A stretch of DNA of 64,000 nt from Larimichthys crocea (GCF_000972845.2 NC_040028.1:15622871-15686870); one strand, 5' to 3'; shown: positions 41,801 through 53,959, numbered from the stretch's first letter. The notes: generated by a model from the letters alone, not told the origin. Numbers and translations: made by a program.

Positions 41801-42954
41801 ATAGGAGCATTTGAACGGCTCAGCCACCAAACAGGCCTCTCGGGGACATTAAACACAGAATCTCTGAATCACCGCACCAGCTGACTCATTCTCATCACAC
41901 TGATGACTACATTTAACTAAATCAGTATGAGGTGCTTTGCCTCTCTTCTTTTTACTTCAGTCTAGGGGGTAATCTCACGCTGATCAAAAGCTGACTGGTA
42001 AGCTGGAGTTCAGCTCTGTGACAGCACGTCTGGGGATCTGAGAGTTCATGATGGCACACTGTTCAAAATTTAAGGTATTCATCATATGATGACATGGATC
42101 GAATTAAGAAAACAGCAGATTCTTCTCCATTACTTTCAGCGAGGAAACTGGGAAATAAACAGGTGCTACATTGCAATGCCTCAAACAACATTTCTAACCA
42201 CAGGATCCTGAAAACTGTGACTGAAGGACGAGGGTCTTTGCCTGCCACTCGACCGAATGCCACCCTTTAATCAGGCTATAAGAGCTGAATCAGACGATTG
42301 GAGATTCATATTTGCCGGACCAGCAAGTATTTGACAGCAGCCTCAGAGACGCTGCAAGCCCGCACTGGCGAGCTGCACGACTTTCATTACCTAGAGTGGC
42401 TTTTAGAGAAAGACGGTAAGCTCCATCCGTACTACATCTCAAACAGTTCCAAGCCAAATGGACAAATATCCAGCTGAAACACATGCAAAGCTTTTCCTTC
42501 CTTTTCTTTTCTTTTTTTGTCACCGAATGCTAAGACTGCAAAGGCCTATATGGGTTCAGTTATTCAATCAATGTGCACCGAGAATAGTGTGTGAGGACAA
42601 TTCAGTCCTCCCTGTTTGGTGCATCATGTATCAAGCAGCAGATTTCAGCATAGAACTGGGACACTAATCCCATTTTTAATAGAAGAGACATCACATGGAA
42701 ATATATATATATATAATCTTCCTAAAAGTGATTAAAAACTTCTGAAAACTGGGTACACTCACACAAAGTCCGACACGTCTTCAGATAAGCATTGTGTCAT
42801 AAAATATGAATTACACAGAAGACACCAGAGTCAATGGCAAAGATTATTTTAAGTCTAACCCAGGCTATATTTGAACTCCTAACTTTTAATTCAAAACTTC
42901 TGAATCATTTCCTTTTTTTTTTTTTTTTACTTCAAAGTATTATTTCACATTTCA
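35805..42954. other. Unannotated intron stretch
   Basis: Largely repeat-poor. Two parts look unique and moderately GC-balanced: 35830-36330, with a TATATAAGG-like motif near 36157, and 39361-39860, which holds a 134-codon frame with a Lys/Arg-rich run and no recognisable domain. Either could be conserved non-coding sequence; no gene is supported. Confidence 0.5.
36774..36798. repeat. (GT)n microsatellite
   Basis: Ten uninterrupted GT units after GAGAGGGGT, within unannotated intron sequence. Confidence 0.9.
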
Positions 42955-43315
42955 CTGAAAGGACCAGTGTGTCGGGTTTCGTGACTTCTAATGGTGCGGT
43001 TGATAATTACAAACCCTTTACCTCACCTTTTCCTTCTTACCGTGAAGGAAGGTTGCCAAGAAACATCTTGGCCACTTGCCCAGTGTTTACTTAATCCACT
43101 CTGGGCTACTGTAGAAAAACGGCAGTTCAACATAGCGCACTCTGCGGAAGAGGACCTGTGGCACCTGTCGATATAAAAGGCTCATTGTAAGGTAACAAAA
43201 AAAATACTATTCCTTATTTTCAGGTGATTATACGCTCATGAAAATGAAAAATATATTCTATTTCTGCCACATCCTGTAAATAGAGCCCCCTAAATCTAAC
43301 ACTGGGCCTTTAAAG
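42955..43315 (+). mobile_element. Fish MITE with 'GGACCAGTGTG' ends, near-full copy
   Basis: Starts GAAAGGACCAGTGTGTCGG and ends ACACTGGGCCTTTAAAG, an imperfect inverted pair. The interior has the familiar phrases 'CTGGGCTACTGTAGAAA', 'GGAAGAGGACC' and 'TTATTTTCAGGTGATTATAC'. About 360 bases, non-coding. Confidence 0.85.
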
Positions 43316-44484
43316 GTATGATAACTAACTTTTTGGCCACTTGAGGGCAGTACAACAAGAAAGAATTACGTATTTATGCATCCAATCAGAGCTTCTCTCC
43401 TTTTTTCCCTACATCATAATTTTTAATATACTGTAAAAAAAAAACGCTTTACCACATGTTTCAAAGTAATATACAGCAAATGTAAGTTAATCTGAAATTT
43501 GAGCTACTCTTTAAAAGTTAAAGAAGAAAGGCGCAGATTTAAATTCAGGTGGCGTAGTACAGCAACCATTTTAAGTATTCCATTTCATTGCTTCTCCTCC
43601 TCAGACTTCATCGGTTTTATTGGTATCAAACCTTTTAACCTGACATGGTTAATTTAAGCCTAACATCTCCTTCTTGCCCTCACCCCTTCACTGGGATATC
43701 TGTGAACTATTGCAAGAGTAAGAGAATTTAAAAAAGGGTTTGGGTATTAGGAATGCAAATTAGTAAAAGAAATGTAATAATTAAAATAGAAAATGGGCAG
43801 TCAGCTTCATAATTTTGAGAATACTGGCTGCTATACACGTAAGTTTTACTTGAAAATGAAACATTCCCTGTTTTCTTCTGCATTGTCTCATTTGAATAAT
43901 ATTCAGTGACTTCCTTGACTGTTTCATTTTCTCCGTCATGACGGTGAACAAGTGCTTGACATATGCTTTTGCACTCTCTGCTGAGGTAACATTTAATTAT
44001 CAAACCAACTGTATTGCTGCTCAGGCCTGCCAGCAATGACGACTTGAATTAATGACACATGAAAAGCAATCTTCGCGCCCTGGAAGTCCAAGGCCTGCAA
44101 GGACACCCACAGCTGCACACATAATAAACATCCCATCACTGTGATGAGCACTTTGCCTCCTACATCTAAAAATACGACCAGAACTGTAAACCTGCTCAAT
44201 TCTCCTCCTTCAGGTTCATCTGTGTCCGGAGGGCATCCATTACGTTGCCGTGTGTGTCACAGTGTGTCATTGAGGTCCTGTGCTTTCACTTTTTCACTAA
44301 GTAAGAGGCTTCAGAGTACACAGGAGAAAAGTCTATAAAGTGGAACAAGAAAATTTATCAATTTACTGTTATTACCGTGTCCAATTTAAGTTTCACATGT
44401 GTGCCACTCTCTGTAGCTTTACATATATTACCAATTTTCCAATATTCCTGATACATATTATCATTATTTTGAAGTCAGTCTGAA

Positions 44485-44700
44485 GTGAAATATCTGACTC
44501 TTAACCTGCTAAATGCCCAACTATGTTACTCAGCTGCTATGCCCTATAGTGCTGTGCAGGTAGTGCTTTTTAGAGCTCTTTCGCTGAAAACAGCTGTTAT
44601 GGAGCAGTTGCGGTATGGACAGCTGAACAATGACCTGGAACTCGCTACAGAACTTCGTAAAGCAGAGGGAAGCTGTAGATACAGCTCATAATGCTAATGA
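44485..44700 (+). mobile_element. Interspersed repeat related to 22035-22225
   Basis: Shares 'gtagtgctttttagagctctttcgctgaaaacagctgt' in two consecutive blocks with 22100-22160 and the same relative order. The 68-residue open frame across it is incidental. Confidence 0.6.
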
Positions 44701-45696
44701 TATGCGGGTTCATCACGCCGAGCAACGGCGCTCACAATACAAAAATGGAAATGTATATAACTCCGTGAACTCCATCTGATGAATAACACATAATTAAAAA
44801 ATCTCCACGAGAGATGCTCCAGGTAAGATTGTTTTCTCAACCGCCATTTACAAGGTCAAGAATGAACTTTAACCGTCAACTATATAGTTGTAAATTGAGA
44901 ACAACAATAAATTGAATTGCCTGGATACCATATGACAACAAAAGAAAAGAATCTACATTAGCTTTGGCAGAATGTAAAATACAACAGCATTCTGCAAGTT
45001 CAAGTTCATTTGGGTCAGGGTTGGTAATGACTCATGACTCCCACACTCTGTTTTAGGGAGAAGCCCATTGGTAGATTTCATGCGCAGATAATAAATAGAG
45101 TGAGCCATGCACGGTTCAGTGGTCAGAGCTGTAAATGGTAACGATCACGCTGTAATTGCAGCCCTTTCTGCATCACTTATTATGAATAAAATATGATGTA
45201 GGGTGTTATTCATCCATGGATTAGGGCACATCATCAGTGTCCCAGGTAAGTAATAACAGTCCATTACTACTCCTGTAGAGTTGGTGTAGAGATTAAGGGA
45301 ATGTGAATATGTTATCGTTATGACTGGTGGGAAAGAAAACACATACTGTATGCGGGAGGTTGAATAGTTTTGCAGTGCCACAGAATCAGTAGGTGAGATA
45401 CACATTCAGTAGCTTCCCGTTCTGTAATAAAGTCACTTGATGAATAAAGAATGATCTCAGCCAAGCAGATAATTCTGATAAAGTATGGCTATCCATTAGC
45501 TGAGCTAGAGTAACCATTAATGGTAATACTGGTGATAATTAACAGACTGGAACAGAACAACATTACGGCATAATGCACACAGGACCTTTCCTTCACCTTC
45601 CAGATGACTGACAGCAATTATGCGTGTGCTCACTCTAGCCCTTAAATAAAAAATGTGCAGCCATTTTTTTTGTTCTTTAATTATTGTCGTTTGTTC

Positions 45697-46318
45697 TTAA
45701 AGCAACATTGTGTGACTTTTCTACCATAAAATTACAGATCTGAAATCATTTTGTTGCTACACTGACTTGTAATCAAATGAATGGTGTGTTATTCCCACTG
45801 TGTGCCCTGTATGCTCTTTTCTTACACCAAGTAACTTTGTGCCCTGGGTACGATCTCCCGCAAGATGTAATGAGAAGTACGGCTACTCCACAGGTTTTCA
45901 GGTATGCAGATGGGGAACGAAGCTGGTGTCATGCCAGAACAGGAGCTGGGGAAGTAGGCAATATAACTGGGCTCAGCAGCTTCTATAGACATAATGACGA
46001 AGAGACTAAGGAAGACATTGATGGAGGAAGCTAAGAATAGAGTGCCTGAGCTGCCAGACAAGAGTAAATCTGGGAATGACTTTTAGTCATTGGTGAGAGC
46101 TTCATGAAATAAAAGCCTGAAAGACAGACGCCAAACTGGGCTGGCATATTAGCTGGCTCCTATGTCTTGTGTTGTTGACCTTGCTTGATAATTAGGCGTA
46201 AGTAATATAATCATAACAAATGCATGTGTACAGCTGTCCATACTTAAAACAACATTGCATTTTGAAACTGGGGGTGCTAAAACACAAAGATACCAATTTC
46301 TATGTAATGTTGCTTTAA
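45697..46318. mobile_element. Inverted-repeat element with TTAA ends, copy 2
   Basis: The left end, TTAAAGCAACATTGTGTGAC, is mirrored by the right end at 46299-46318. Length 622 bases, like the copy at 1302. The shared core includes GCCAGAACAGGAGCTGGG and 'tctatagacataatgac'. No transposase frame. Confidence 0.82.
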
Positions 46319-46452
46319 GAATATACATATACCCTAACCCCGCTTTTAATTCCACATAACACAAAAACCTTAAGCACAGTGTGCCTAAACATCCTTATCC
46401 AGAATTACAGCAAAGGATATCCTGTCATTAAATCTCACACACATCTCTCTCT

Positions 46453-46480
46453 GTCTCGCTCTCTCTCTCTCTCTCTCTCA
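46453..46480. repeat. (CT)n microsatellite
   Basis: An interrupted CT run, then about eleven CT units, shortly to the right of the TTAA-ended element. Confidence 0.85.
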
Positions 46481-47149
46481 CTTTCTGTGTTTCATCAAAG
46501 GAGAGTATCGAACAGTCTCCGTACTGCACTCCTGTTTTGGCTTCGGTCTCTTTGTACTTCTGAACTGAGCATTCATTATGCATAAGCAACAAGAAGGCTG
46601 CTAATGAAGATTTCATAACTGATAAAAAAAAAACTGCGACATCAGCATATGCATATAATTATGAGGCCACAGTCAGAAGACGGATAACGAAGCTGTACAT
46701 GTTTATCAAAAGACACGTTAAATGCTGAAAAAGAAATGTATATTCATTATTTTGGTTTGAATATTGTTTATATCTTCATGTGCATGTTTGTGGCTTTTAT
46801 ACAAGGAAAATAAATTCATGTACCTGCTAAATATGTAGCAAATGGATAAGGCATGAACCAAACTGGGGCCTCTGGGGACATAATTACACAAACAAGTAAA
46901 TGTACTTACTTTAACACTACATGTATGTACATGTACAAGTCAATTATATTTGTATTTCCAACAACAAATTGAATTTTCTTAAATGCGTAATGGCAAAATG
47001 TATTTTGGAAAAGAGCTGAAGGCACAGAAACACAGATAACATGCTTGTTTGCAATTACTAACAATTACACTCATACTCACACATTCTCCAGAGTGAAATG
47101 GGAATAGATAGATACTGTATGTGCTTACTACCGGACTTTCACACATACA

Positions 47150-47400
47150 TTTCAGCTAATAGCCTTTGAATATTTTAGCTTTGTGATTAACTGTATGTTT
47201 ACCTCCATGGCTGAGAAGTAAAACCAACGCACAAGTGCCAAAACCTGCAATTCTTTGGCGGCCACTTGAATCTGACTACAAAACAACTCAATCTCCATAA
47301 GCCCCAATATTAAAATGTCCAACTTCACAGCAGAAATAAACACGCTTACAGCCCGGTTAAAAAAACAGTTTTAGTCTCTGTAGCCAATATTACTGTTCAT
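47150..47400 (-). mobile_element. Interspersed repeat, same family as 29175-29660
   Basis: The minus strand reads the family core (TTTCTGCTGTGAAGTTGGAC, ATTTTAATATTGGGGCTTATGG-like) followed by 'caggttttggcacttg'. Non-coding. Confidence 0.7.
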
Positions 47401-49899
47401 GGTAAATATGCTAGGGGTGATTATGATGATTATTTTCAAATTATGTTCACCCTCTGAGATCTGATCATTGATATAACCCCAGATGGTTGAGGCTTAAAGT
47501 CTGTGTAAAGTAAGAATAAATATGTGTTCTGAGTTTGCCAGACCAAAAAAGAAAGTGTTATTAACCACACAGCCAAATTTGAATGATTAAAAACATCAAC
47601 AAGTTTATGAAATTGGGTGTCAAAATCAGGTAAAAATTAGCTGTATTCTCAGCTCCAGGACTGTGTCTGCTGAAGGCACCGAAGCCACGCCCACTCATGG
47701 GAGCAGTCATGCAGCAATTTTGAAGTGACTAAAACGTGTCAGAAATTTCAGAAAATGACATGACTAACTTTGCAACACTCTGAGTGAGATGAATCAATCA
47801 CTATCTCTCTGCCAGTGGTGCAGGGGTATTCTCAGGGTGGCCTCAGCGTGTCATCGTGCCGCCCTTTAAGGACCGCCCACAAAATCCTGGATTTAACTTC
47901 TAACTCCACGTTTCATTAATATATAGTTGAAAGTCTTTTCACATGTTTTCAGCGACAATTTTCCAAAATATTCAATGTATTTTGAAAGACATCTCAGAAT
48001 TTCCATTACACAGACTTTAAAGACATGCATAATCAAGAGCATGTCCGCTTTGATTGCCAGGTGGGTACAGGTGGGTTATTTATTCTTATTGGTGGGTGGT
48101 GTGGTAGGCTGCTACACATTTGCAGGGATAAATTAAGGTCTACTGAATTCAACTGAATGAAATTTCAGGAGTCAAATTGTTTCTATCCACACAAAAACCA
48201 AAGCCATTTCTCCTTGGCTCCATGACCTAACTTTTTGCCCCAATTTAACTGAAATGTGTTTTGTAGTATTTGAGATATGTTGTAATTAACAGGCAGAGAA
48301 ACAAACTGCAACCTCCATGGCACAGGTAATAAAGAGACTTTGAAGAATTTAATATAAAAACGAATGTCTGTAATGAATTCAGATTCACTAGTAATGAGAT
48401 GGCTCTTGACTCTTCAAAAAAAATCAGCATAATAGAAAAAAAGTAATAACACTGATAAAACAATCAGACAAAGCACAAAGAGACAAGATTCAGTTCAGTT
48501 CTACACAAATTCAAAGGCTGACCATTAAATGTCACCAAACTACTGCATGAAGATTTTTTTTGCAAGCTTAAGAAATTCTCATTACTCTTAATCCAGTTGA
48601 CAAACCTCGTCTTGCTCTGTACATGCATACTGTGAGACATGCTGACATTTTTAACAGCAGCATCAGTCACATTATGCAGCAAAAAGGATGCTTTGTTCAT
48701 TTTTATATCAAGAAAACATCCAGCTCCCACCCGAATGTTTCAATACATGTCAACCACCTGTGAAAGCTTTTGTTATATTACATTTTCAGTGGAGCTGTGA
48801 GTGATTCAAGCTATGAAGAAGAATGTGGAATAAATCAAAATTTTAGAGTAGAATAAGTGGTTACTTGTTTGTCTTCATCTCCTCTTGGTTTGAACCTAAA
48901 AACACACCAAGTTCACACACTGGGCATCAAGAAGATGTCGTATAAAACTCTTGAGGTGTCACCTCAACTCAAGAAGCAGGCTCTCTATCTGTTGTATGAA
49001 TGGTAATGTGCATGCATGAATGTTTTTGTGTTCTGGCTGAGTGACCTTGTGCGTGGAACGAGCTTCCTTTGATGCGTGACAAAGGCTTCATTTGGCTTTT
49101 CTGTTATTAAGTCTGCACAATATCTTAATTGGTTGTCGTCATAATTATGAGAACGGATAATTTGATGAACAAATATTTAACTGCATTATAACCTTTATAC
49201 CTTTATCTATTCATTAGTATATCAGGGAACTTTTCAAGTGAAAAAGGTGTCACTAGTATTTGCTCAAATCCATATTTTCTGGGGTTATTTAATTTAAATG
49301 ATGCATACATTTATACATGAACAGCCCTGACTCTCGCATTTTATTCAAGTTTAATGTATGCTTCACTGTAGGGGCTTCAGGCTGTATATTTGATAATCAA
49401 ATGTCCTGTCAGACCTGCAGCCATAACAATAAATCTGTGTTATTGTTTTTTTTAATCTCAGTGACAGATGTTCTGACTGCACCAGGATGGAAACCGAAGG
49501 TAGGATATTGTGGTGCGAAACTGAATTTCATTTCACCTGAAAGCAACAGAAAATATTTCTCTGATACTGAACAACAACAGCACATACAATACATGCAAAT
49601 AATTTACTCAGCCCTTCCTTTTATGCAAGTACAATTTTAAAATCAGCTCTTTGTTTTGTGACCTGGTGTCTACCCCAGTTATTCCTGACCAAACAGTTAT
49701 CTAATAAGCATGTAACAATCACAGATAAGTCCAGCAGCTCTCTTCTGTGTAGGCCTCTGAAAACGCCTGAGAGGACAAAAGCAATCCAGCTCAATGAGCC
49801 ATATTCATTCAGCAGACATGACGCTCTCCGCAAAGCAACTTAAGAGGACTGCACTTATGGGTATATTTCTCCAAAAAGCCTCTGAAGAGAGGCAGGCCT

Positions 49900-50165
49900 G
49901 TCTGCTCCACTTCTCCCGTGACTGACAGCACACTCCAGGGGAGTCACGCCGCAAGACACGCACACTGATCCAGTCTGACACGCCTGACCTTTCCTGGGCC
50001 GCACGGCTGGCTCACCACGTACCTCGCCCTGCCCGCCTGAAAAGGCCACACGATGCCATGCAGGCATGTGCCATCGCCGCCCACCTCGGGCCCCTCCATC
50101 TTGAGAGGTGAATGCCCGAGACTGTGCTGAGACAGCCACTCAATCAGAGAGGCTCTCAACCACGA
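49900..50165. other. GC-rich patch in hs6st3 intron 1
   Basis: A hand count of 49921-50100 gives about two thirds G+C, against well under half in the surrounding intron. An open frame on the minus strand (49855-50139, 94 codons) has no similarity I recognise and is probably a by-product of composition. Could be a regulatory element or an unannotated exon; no splice-site pair stands out. Confidence 0.45.
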
Positions 50166-50882
50166 AACAAGGGTATGCCATCTGAATTTGGCAGTGATAT
50201 ACAACTGGTATTCCCCATTGCACCCTTAAACGGAGTAAAGACTTTATTAGGAATTATTTTACTGTGCAATGAAGCTTTTTTTTTACTTTAACTTTCTACC
50301 ATTTGGGATTTTTTAATTAAGGCATTGCTCATACACAAAATGATTATGAAGACAAAATTTGCATAATACTATTAGTCATTTCACTTAGTGAATGTGCCTT
50401 GTGCAGTGGCTGGTTAGTGGAGGGGGCTAGGGTGGGTCTAACATAGTGTGTGTCTGCCAACAGTCTTGGTTAAGGCAGAATCATCTCAGAATAGATGTTG
50501 CGGGAGTCCACTGAAGAACAAGGGAGGAGAGAGCACTGTAAGTGCACAATAGATGCTGCAGCTGTGATTTGAAGAGCTGTCGCAACCAGTGAGCACTTTC
50601 CCGAGTAAAGGAAATATTTGGTAAAGCAGAAATAAATCATGTGGTCATGTACTTCAGTGTGAGATTGTATTTTTCAAAACAGAGAGAGAGAGAGAAGAAA
50701 ATTCTCCAGTTCAAAAATTCAAGACATTTGGTCGATGGTGCACATGTGGAGGTGTCTATGAGGATATATAACTGGTTAATAGATTTTTAATGTGCTATTT
50801 CAATGCATGACTTAAAATGTAAGTGCAATCTAAACCATGAATGACTCCGGAAACACTAACTGCATTGAAAAACACACACAGC

Positions 50883-50885
<3 letters not shown>

Positions 50886-50914
<29 letters not shown>
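50886..50914. repeat. (CA)n microsatellite
   Basis: About fourteen CA units between CATT and TATTGC, about 1 kb from the hs6st3 exon. Confidence 0.9.
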
Positions 50915-50917
<3 letters not shown>

Positions 50918-51767
50918 TGCTCATGCGGTGACTAGTTCATTAGATTTCACCTGCCTTTAGTAAGTGTACTGCATCTCTCTCATATTAAAACAAGCAATTG
51001 CAACCGCAGCCCGAAAAATTATTGGAGAGTCAGTCCTGAGATAAGTACAACAAATGTAAAGACTCTGTGTGGTACAACAGTAGTGCACTGGTTCTGTGGG
51101 CTCAAAGGCACTTAGACACACCACACAAGACAAAGGCCAAGGGTGCAGGGAGAGAGGAGAGAGGTCAGGTTTGAGTACGATGCACCCAACTTCATCTTTA
51201 TCGACAGAAATGGATATACCTCATTCACAAGGAATGATATTTCAGCATAGCAGAATCAGTCTTCGCCCCTTTCTTACTTTACTTTTCTCATTATGTGCAA
51301 TTAGAGCTGTGATCCGGTGACAATGAAATGGCCACAGGAGCGCTAGGACTGCAGGCTGACAAACAACATCATTTCAGCTGTGAAAAGGGACTTCTGTAAA
51401 TGGTTCAGAACTGTATAGGTTAATGGCACAGATCGGGAGAATAGCAGCACCGACACAACTGGACCAAAACGAGTTCAATGTGATGTAAAAACACAAAGGA
51501 CACAACACAATTCATACGTCTGAATGTCAAACAACAAGTGAGAGACTATTCTTCTTCTTCATCTTTGACTACACGCTGATGACTGGAGCTCTGTTGATCA
51601 CTCCACCCATCCTCATCCCATCCATCACTGCTCACTTTTAGGAATATTTCAATTTAAGGTTTATCATGGGGCTCTAGTGGTTCTGGGGCCACAAAAAGAA
51701 TATATTTTTAATGCATGTTTGTACACACTGGTGGTCTGAGGACCACAGGGGCTTGTCATTGACTCAT

Positions 51768-51768
<1 letters not shown>

Positions 51769-51835
<67 letters not shown>
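51769..51835. repeat. (CA)n microsatellite beside the hs6st3 exon 1 donor
   Basis: About 33 uninterrupted CA units, reading GT on the hs6st3 sense strand, starting roughly 40 bases inside intron 1. It is the longest dinucleotide run in the window. The 170-residue open frame at 51766-52278 begins inside it and is otherwise antisense to hs6st3. Confidence 0.95.
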
Positions 51836-51838
<3 letters not shown>

Positions 51839-51877
51839 CACACAGCAGGAATCAACATGAGGGGCATTTATTTATAC

Positions 51878-52425
51878 CTTTTATTCCTCTGGGCTTCCTT
51901 CTTATCCATTATGACGGGCACACAGTTCGTAAGCTCGGTCCAGTCTGCATGCAGTCCGCAGCTCCAGCCAGTGGAGAACCGGGAGAAGAGCCAGGACTCC
52001 TCTTTCCCTGGTCGGTGACATGTGCACTTCTTCTGCCCGGGCTTGCAGTCGCACGGTTGCTCCAAGCGAATATTCCTCACCAAGTGTCTCCCGAAAGTGG
52101 TCCCTCCGGTCTTCTGGATGTGCAGAAACACTATCACGTCGTCCCCTTTGATATTGAACTCCACGTGTCTGTCGAGGTCTCTTTCGGTGAAGTTGAATTT
52201 GGACGGTACTTTAGCAGGGCTGTCATCCTCCAGGTCTTGATCTCTGTAGAAATCATCGCTGTCCTGGTACGGGGTTGAAAGCAGGCTCACCCCTCTTAAT
52301 TTCTCCCCAGACTTAAAGTGGCACGAATTGCTGCCAGCGGGACATATGTACTGGTAACCTATCATAACAAAAAGAACAGCTAAAATAGGAACCAAGATGA
52401 GCTTACTGGATCTATCATCCATCAT
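51878..52425 (-). CDS. hs6st3: Heparan sulfate 6-O-sulfotransferase 3, first coding exon (partial gene)
   Basis: This exon encodes the N-terminal 182 residues, plus a split Arg codon, of a Golgi type II membrane enzyme that moves sulfate from PAPS to the 6-O position of glucosamine in heparan sulfate. Visible features: a signal anchor at about residues 8-28, a short acidic stem (about 55-70), an N-glycosylation site at Asn78, the PAPS 5'-phosphosulfate loop HIQKTGGTTFGRH at 102-114, the Cys-rich CDCKPGQKKCTC stretch, and the family block WLFSRFSTGWSCGLHADWTELTNCVP. His159 lies where the family's catalytic His is expected. The exon ends AG|GTATAA, splitting an Arg codon, and the frame stops seven bases later, so the rest (3'-phosphate-binding region) is in exon 2, outside the window. 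The start is a tandem ATG ATG at 52425/52422; the second fits the usual MD(D/E) start. NIKGDD, RNIRLEQPC and CVPVIM favour HS6ST3 over HS6ST1/2, as does the neighbouring uggt2. The stem is much shorter than in human HS6ST3. I cannot tell which teleost paralogue (a or b) it is. Confidence 0.93.
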
Positions 52426-53150
52426 ATCAAGATAGTGTCTTCATTCCATTACCGTGAATAATAAGCAGCACCCATGGGATCAGTATTCCTCCAGACTAAA
52501 GGTGCATATTCTTTAAGTGCCACATGTTGATCGGATTAAACACCCTCCGAGGACAAAAAGACCAAGTCAGCCTTTTTTTGTTTGTTTCTGAAGCACTGCA
52601 CGCCTTGTCTAAAGTCAAGAGTCATGGCATTCAAAATTTCTGCATGTCCAACTTCTTAAGCCGGCGTAGAGCTGTATCCGTGCACGCCGACGACTTCCAT
52701 GCTCCGGTATCAAGTTGAAAATGAAGCTGATGAGAGTTTTTTAGTTTCACAGCTTCTTTGTTGCTGATCCCAGTATAAATCACAATGTCTGTGCTTCAAT
52801 CCGATGATGGACTTCTTCTTTCAGCAGAGATGTCTGCACGGCTCGGACTGTTGGGCTGCATCCTCCGGCAGCATCCTATACAGCAGCAGCATCCTTGGCG
52901 GGTTGAGGCGGTCTGACTGACTGTGCTGAAGCAGTGCTTTCTGAGAGGATGCTGCTGCTGCTGCTGCTGCTGCTGCATCCGAGCAGACAAATATACGTTG
53001 TGCATCCCGTCCATCCCATAATCTCGTTTTAACACAGTGCAAAGCTAGAAGCCCACACCCGGACACTGAAGTGAGACAACATGCAGATTTAAGCACATAA
53101 AAAAAAATACCAAATCCGATGTAACTTTTTTTTTTGAAGCGCATTCATCC
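52426..53150 (-). promoter_or_regulatory. hs6st3: hs6st3 5' leader and proximal promoter region (inferred)
   Basis: This is the stretch immediately upstream of the hs6st3 start on the minus strand. It is richer in G and C than the DNA on either side and carries a nine-unit triplet repeat plus a second, looser CAG-rich patch at about 52860-52895. I see no clear TATA box and cannot place the transcription start. Short open frames in it (52796-53035 and 52821-53144) owe much of their length to the triplet repeat and are not convincing proteins. Confidence 0.4.
52950..52976. repeat. Triplet repeat (TGC)9 / (GCA)9
   Basis: Nine uninterrupted TGC units on the plus strand, reading GCA on the hs6st3 sense strand, about 530 bases upstream of the hs6st3 start codon. 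It probably lies in the leader or proximal promoter. Such tracts are often length-variable. Confidence 0.9.
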
Positions 53151-53959
53151 GAGTGTGACCTTTGATGATTAAAGCGACAGCACTATCCCTCTGTATAGTC
53201 TTTAAATAGCCCAATTCCATATCTGATATCTGCTCATAAGACTGTTTTAAAAGTGAAACAGCTGCTTTCTCTGCAGCAAATACAGGATGCATATAAAATA
53301 TTGGTGCATTGGCTGACTGGCATGTGAGGCATTTAGAGGAAATAATTCAAATTAAATGAAGATATGTTGCAAATATCAATTTAATAATGTACAATAAAAT
53401 GAGAATCCTATGTGCATTTTTTTTAAACCAATAAGCAAATGAAGAAAAAAAAACATATAAATAAGGCTGTGAAGTCAAATTGAGTTTAAAGGAGAACTCC
53501 ACCCAAACACAGGAGGATCAGTTTACCGATAATGTGAAGCATTACTCAGCCTGAACGGTCTGTGGCTCTGGAGGGAGCTTTCCAAAGACTGCAGAAGCTA
53601 CCCAGTTGTTATTATTTTGGCCTTGAGCTTGGAAATCTCGGGTTTTGTAAAGCCTGTTTCACAAAAATGGGCTCATGGAGTTCCAAAAAAGTGAGCTTTT
53701 ACAAGGAAGGCAGGGTTTATGGAGTTGTCTAATGTGGAGATTGTAGGATTAACAGTTATTAGATTACATGTCAGGATATCTCAGCCTGATTTCTCTCACA
53801 AATACACAATCTTTATAGAAGTTTTATACTAATGTAATAATATTCTAATGATTGGTCTAACATAGTTTAATCTCTCACAATAATAATATGATTATATCTC
53901 CACTTACTGGGGAGACTGATGCCCTTTGTAGCCCTTTGCAGGACTTTCTGTGACAGTGT

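Larger units (their letters stand above)
46319..51768. other. Unannotated intron stretch near hs6st3 exon 1
   Basis: Contains the CT and CA runs, one interspersed repeat (47150-47400) and the GC-rich patch (49900-50165). The remainder is AT-rich with no recognised feature. Confidence 0.5.
1..51877 (-). other. hs6st3: hs6st3 intron 1 (inferred, incomplete)
   Basis: The splice donor of hs6st3 exon 1 opens this interval on the minus strand, and no reading frame in it matches the C-terminal half of a 6-O-sulfotransferase (for example the RDPVSRYLSEW block). The second exon therefore lies beyond the left edge, and the whole stretch is intronic. Vertebrate HS6ST3 has two coding exons separated by a very large intron, which fits. 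About 4 kb of this span (31818-35804) is probably a false assembly duplicate, so the real distance is shorter. No nested protein-coding gene was recognised on either strand. Confidence 0.8.

Noticed and set aside
51766..52278. 170-codon plus-strand frame, one of the longest in the window
   Set aside because: It starts in the CA microsatellite and is otherwise the exact antisense of hs6st3 exon 1.
51878..52425. Assignment to hs6st1 or hs6st2
   Set aside because: Stem and CVPVIM-type residues fit HS6ST3 better, and the divergent uggt2 neighbour matches the HS6ST3 locus. The paralogue is inferred, not proven.
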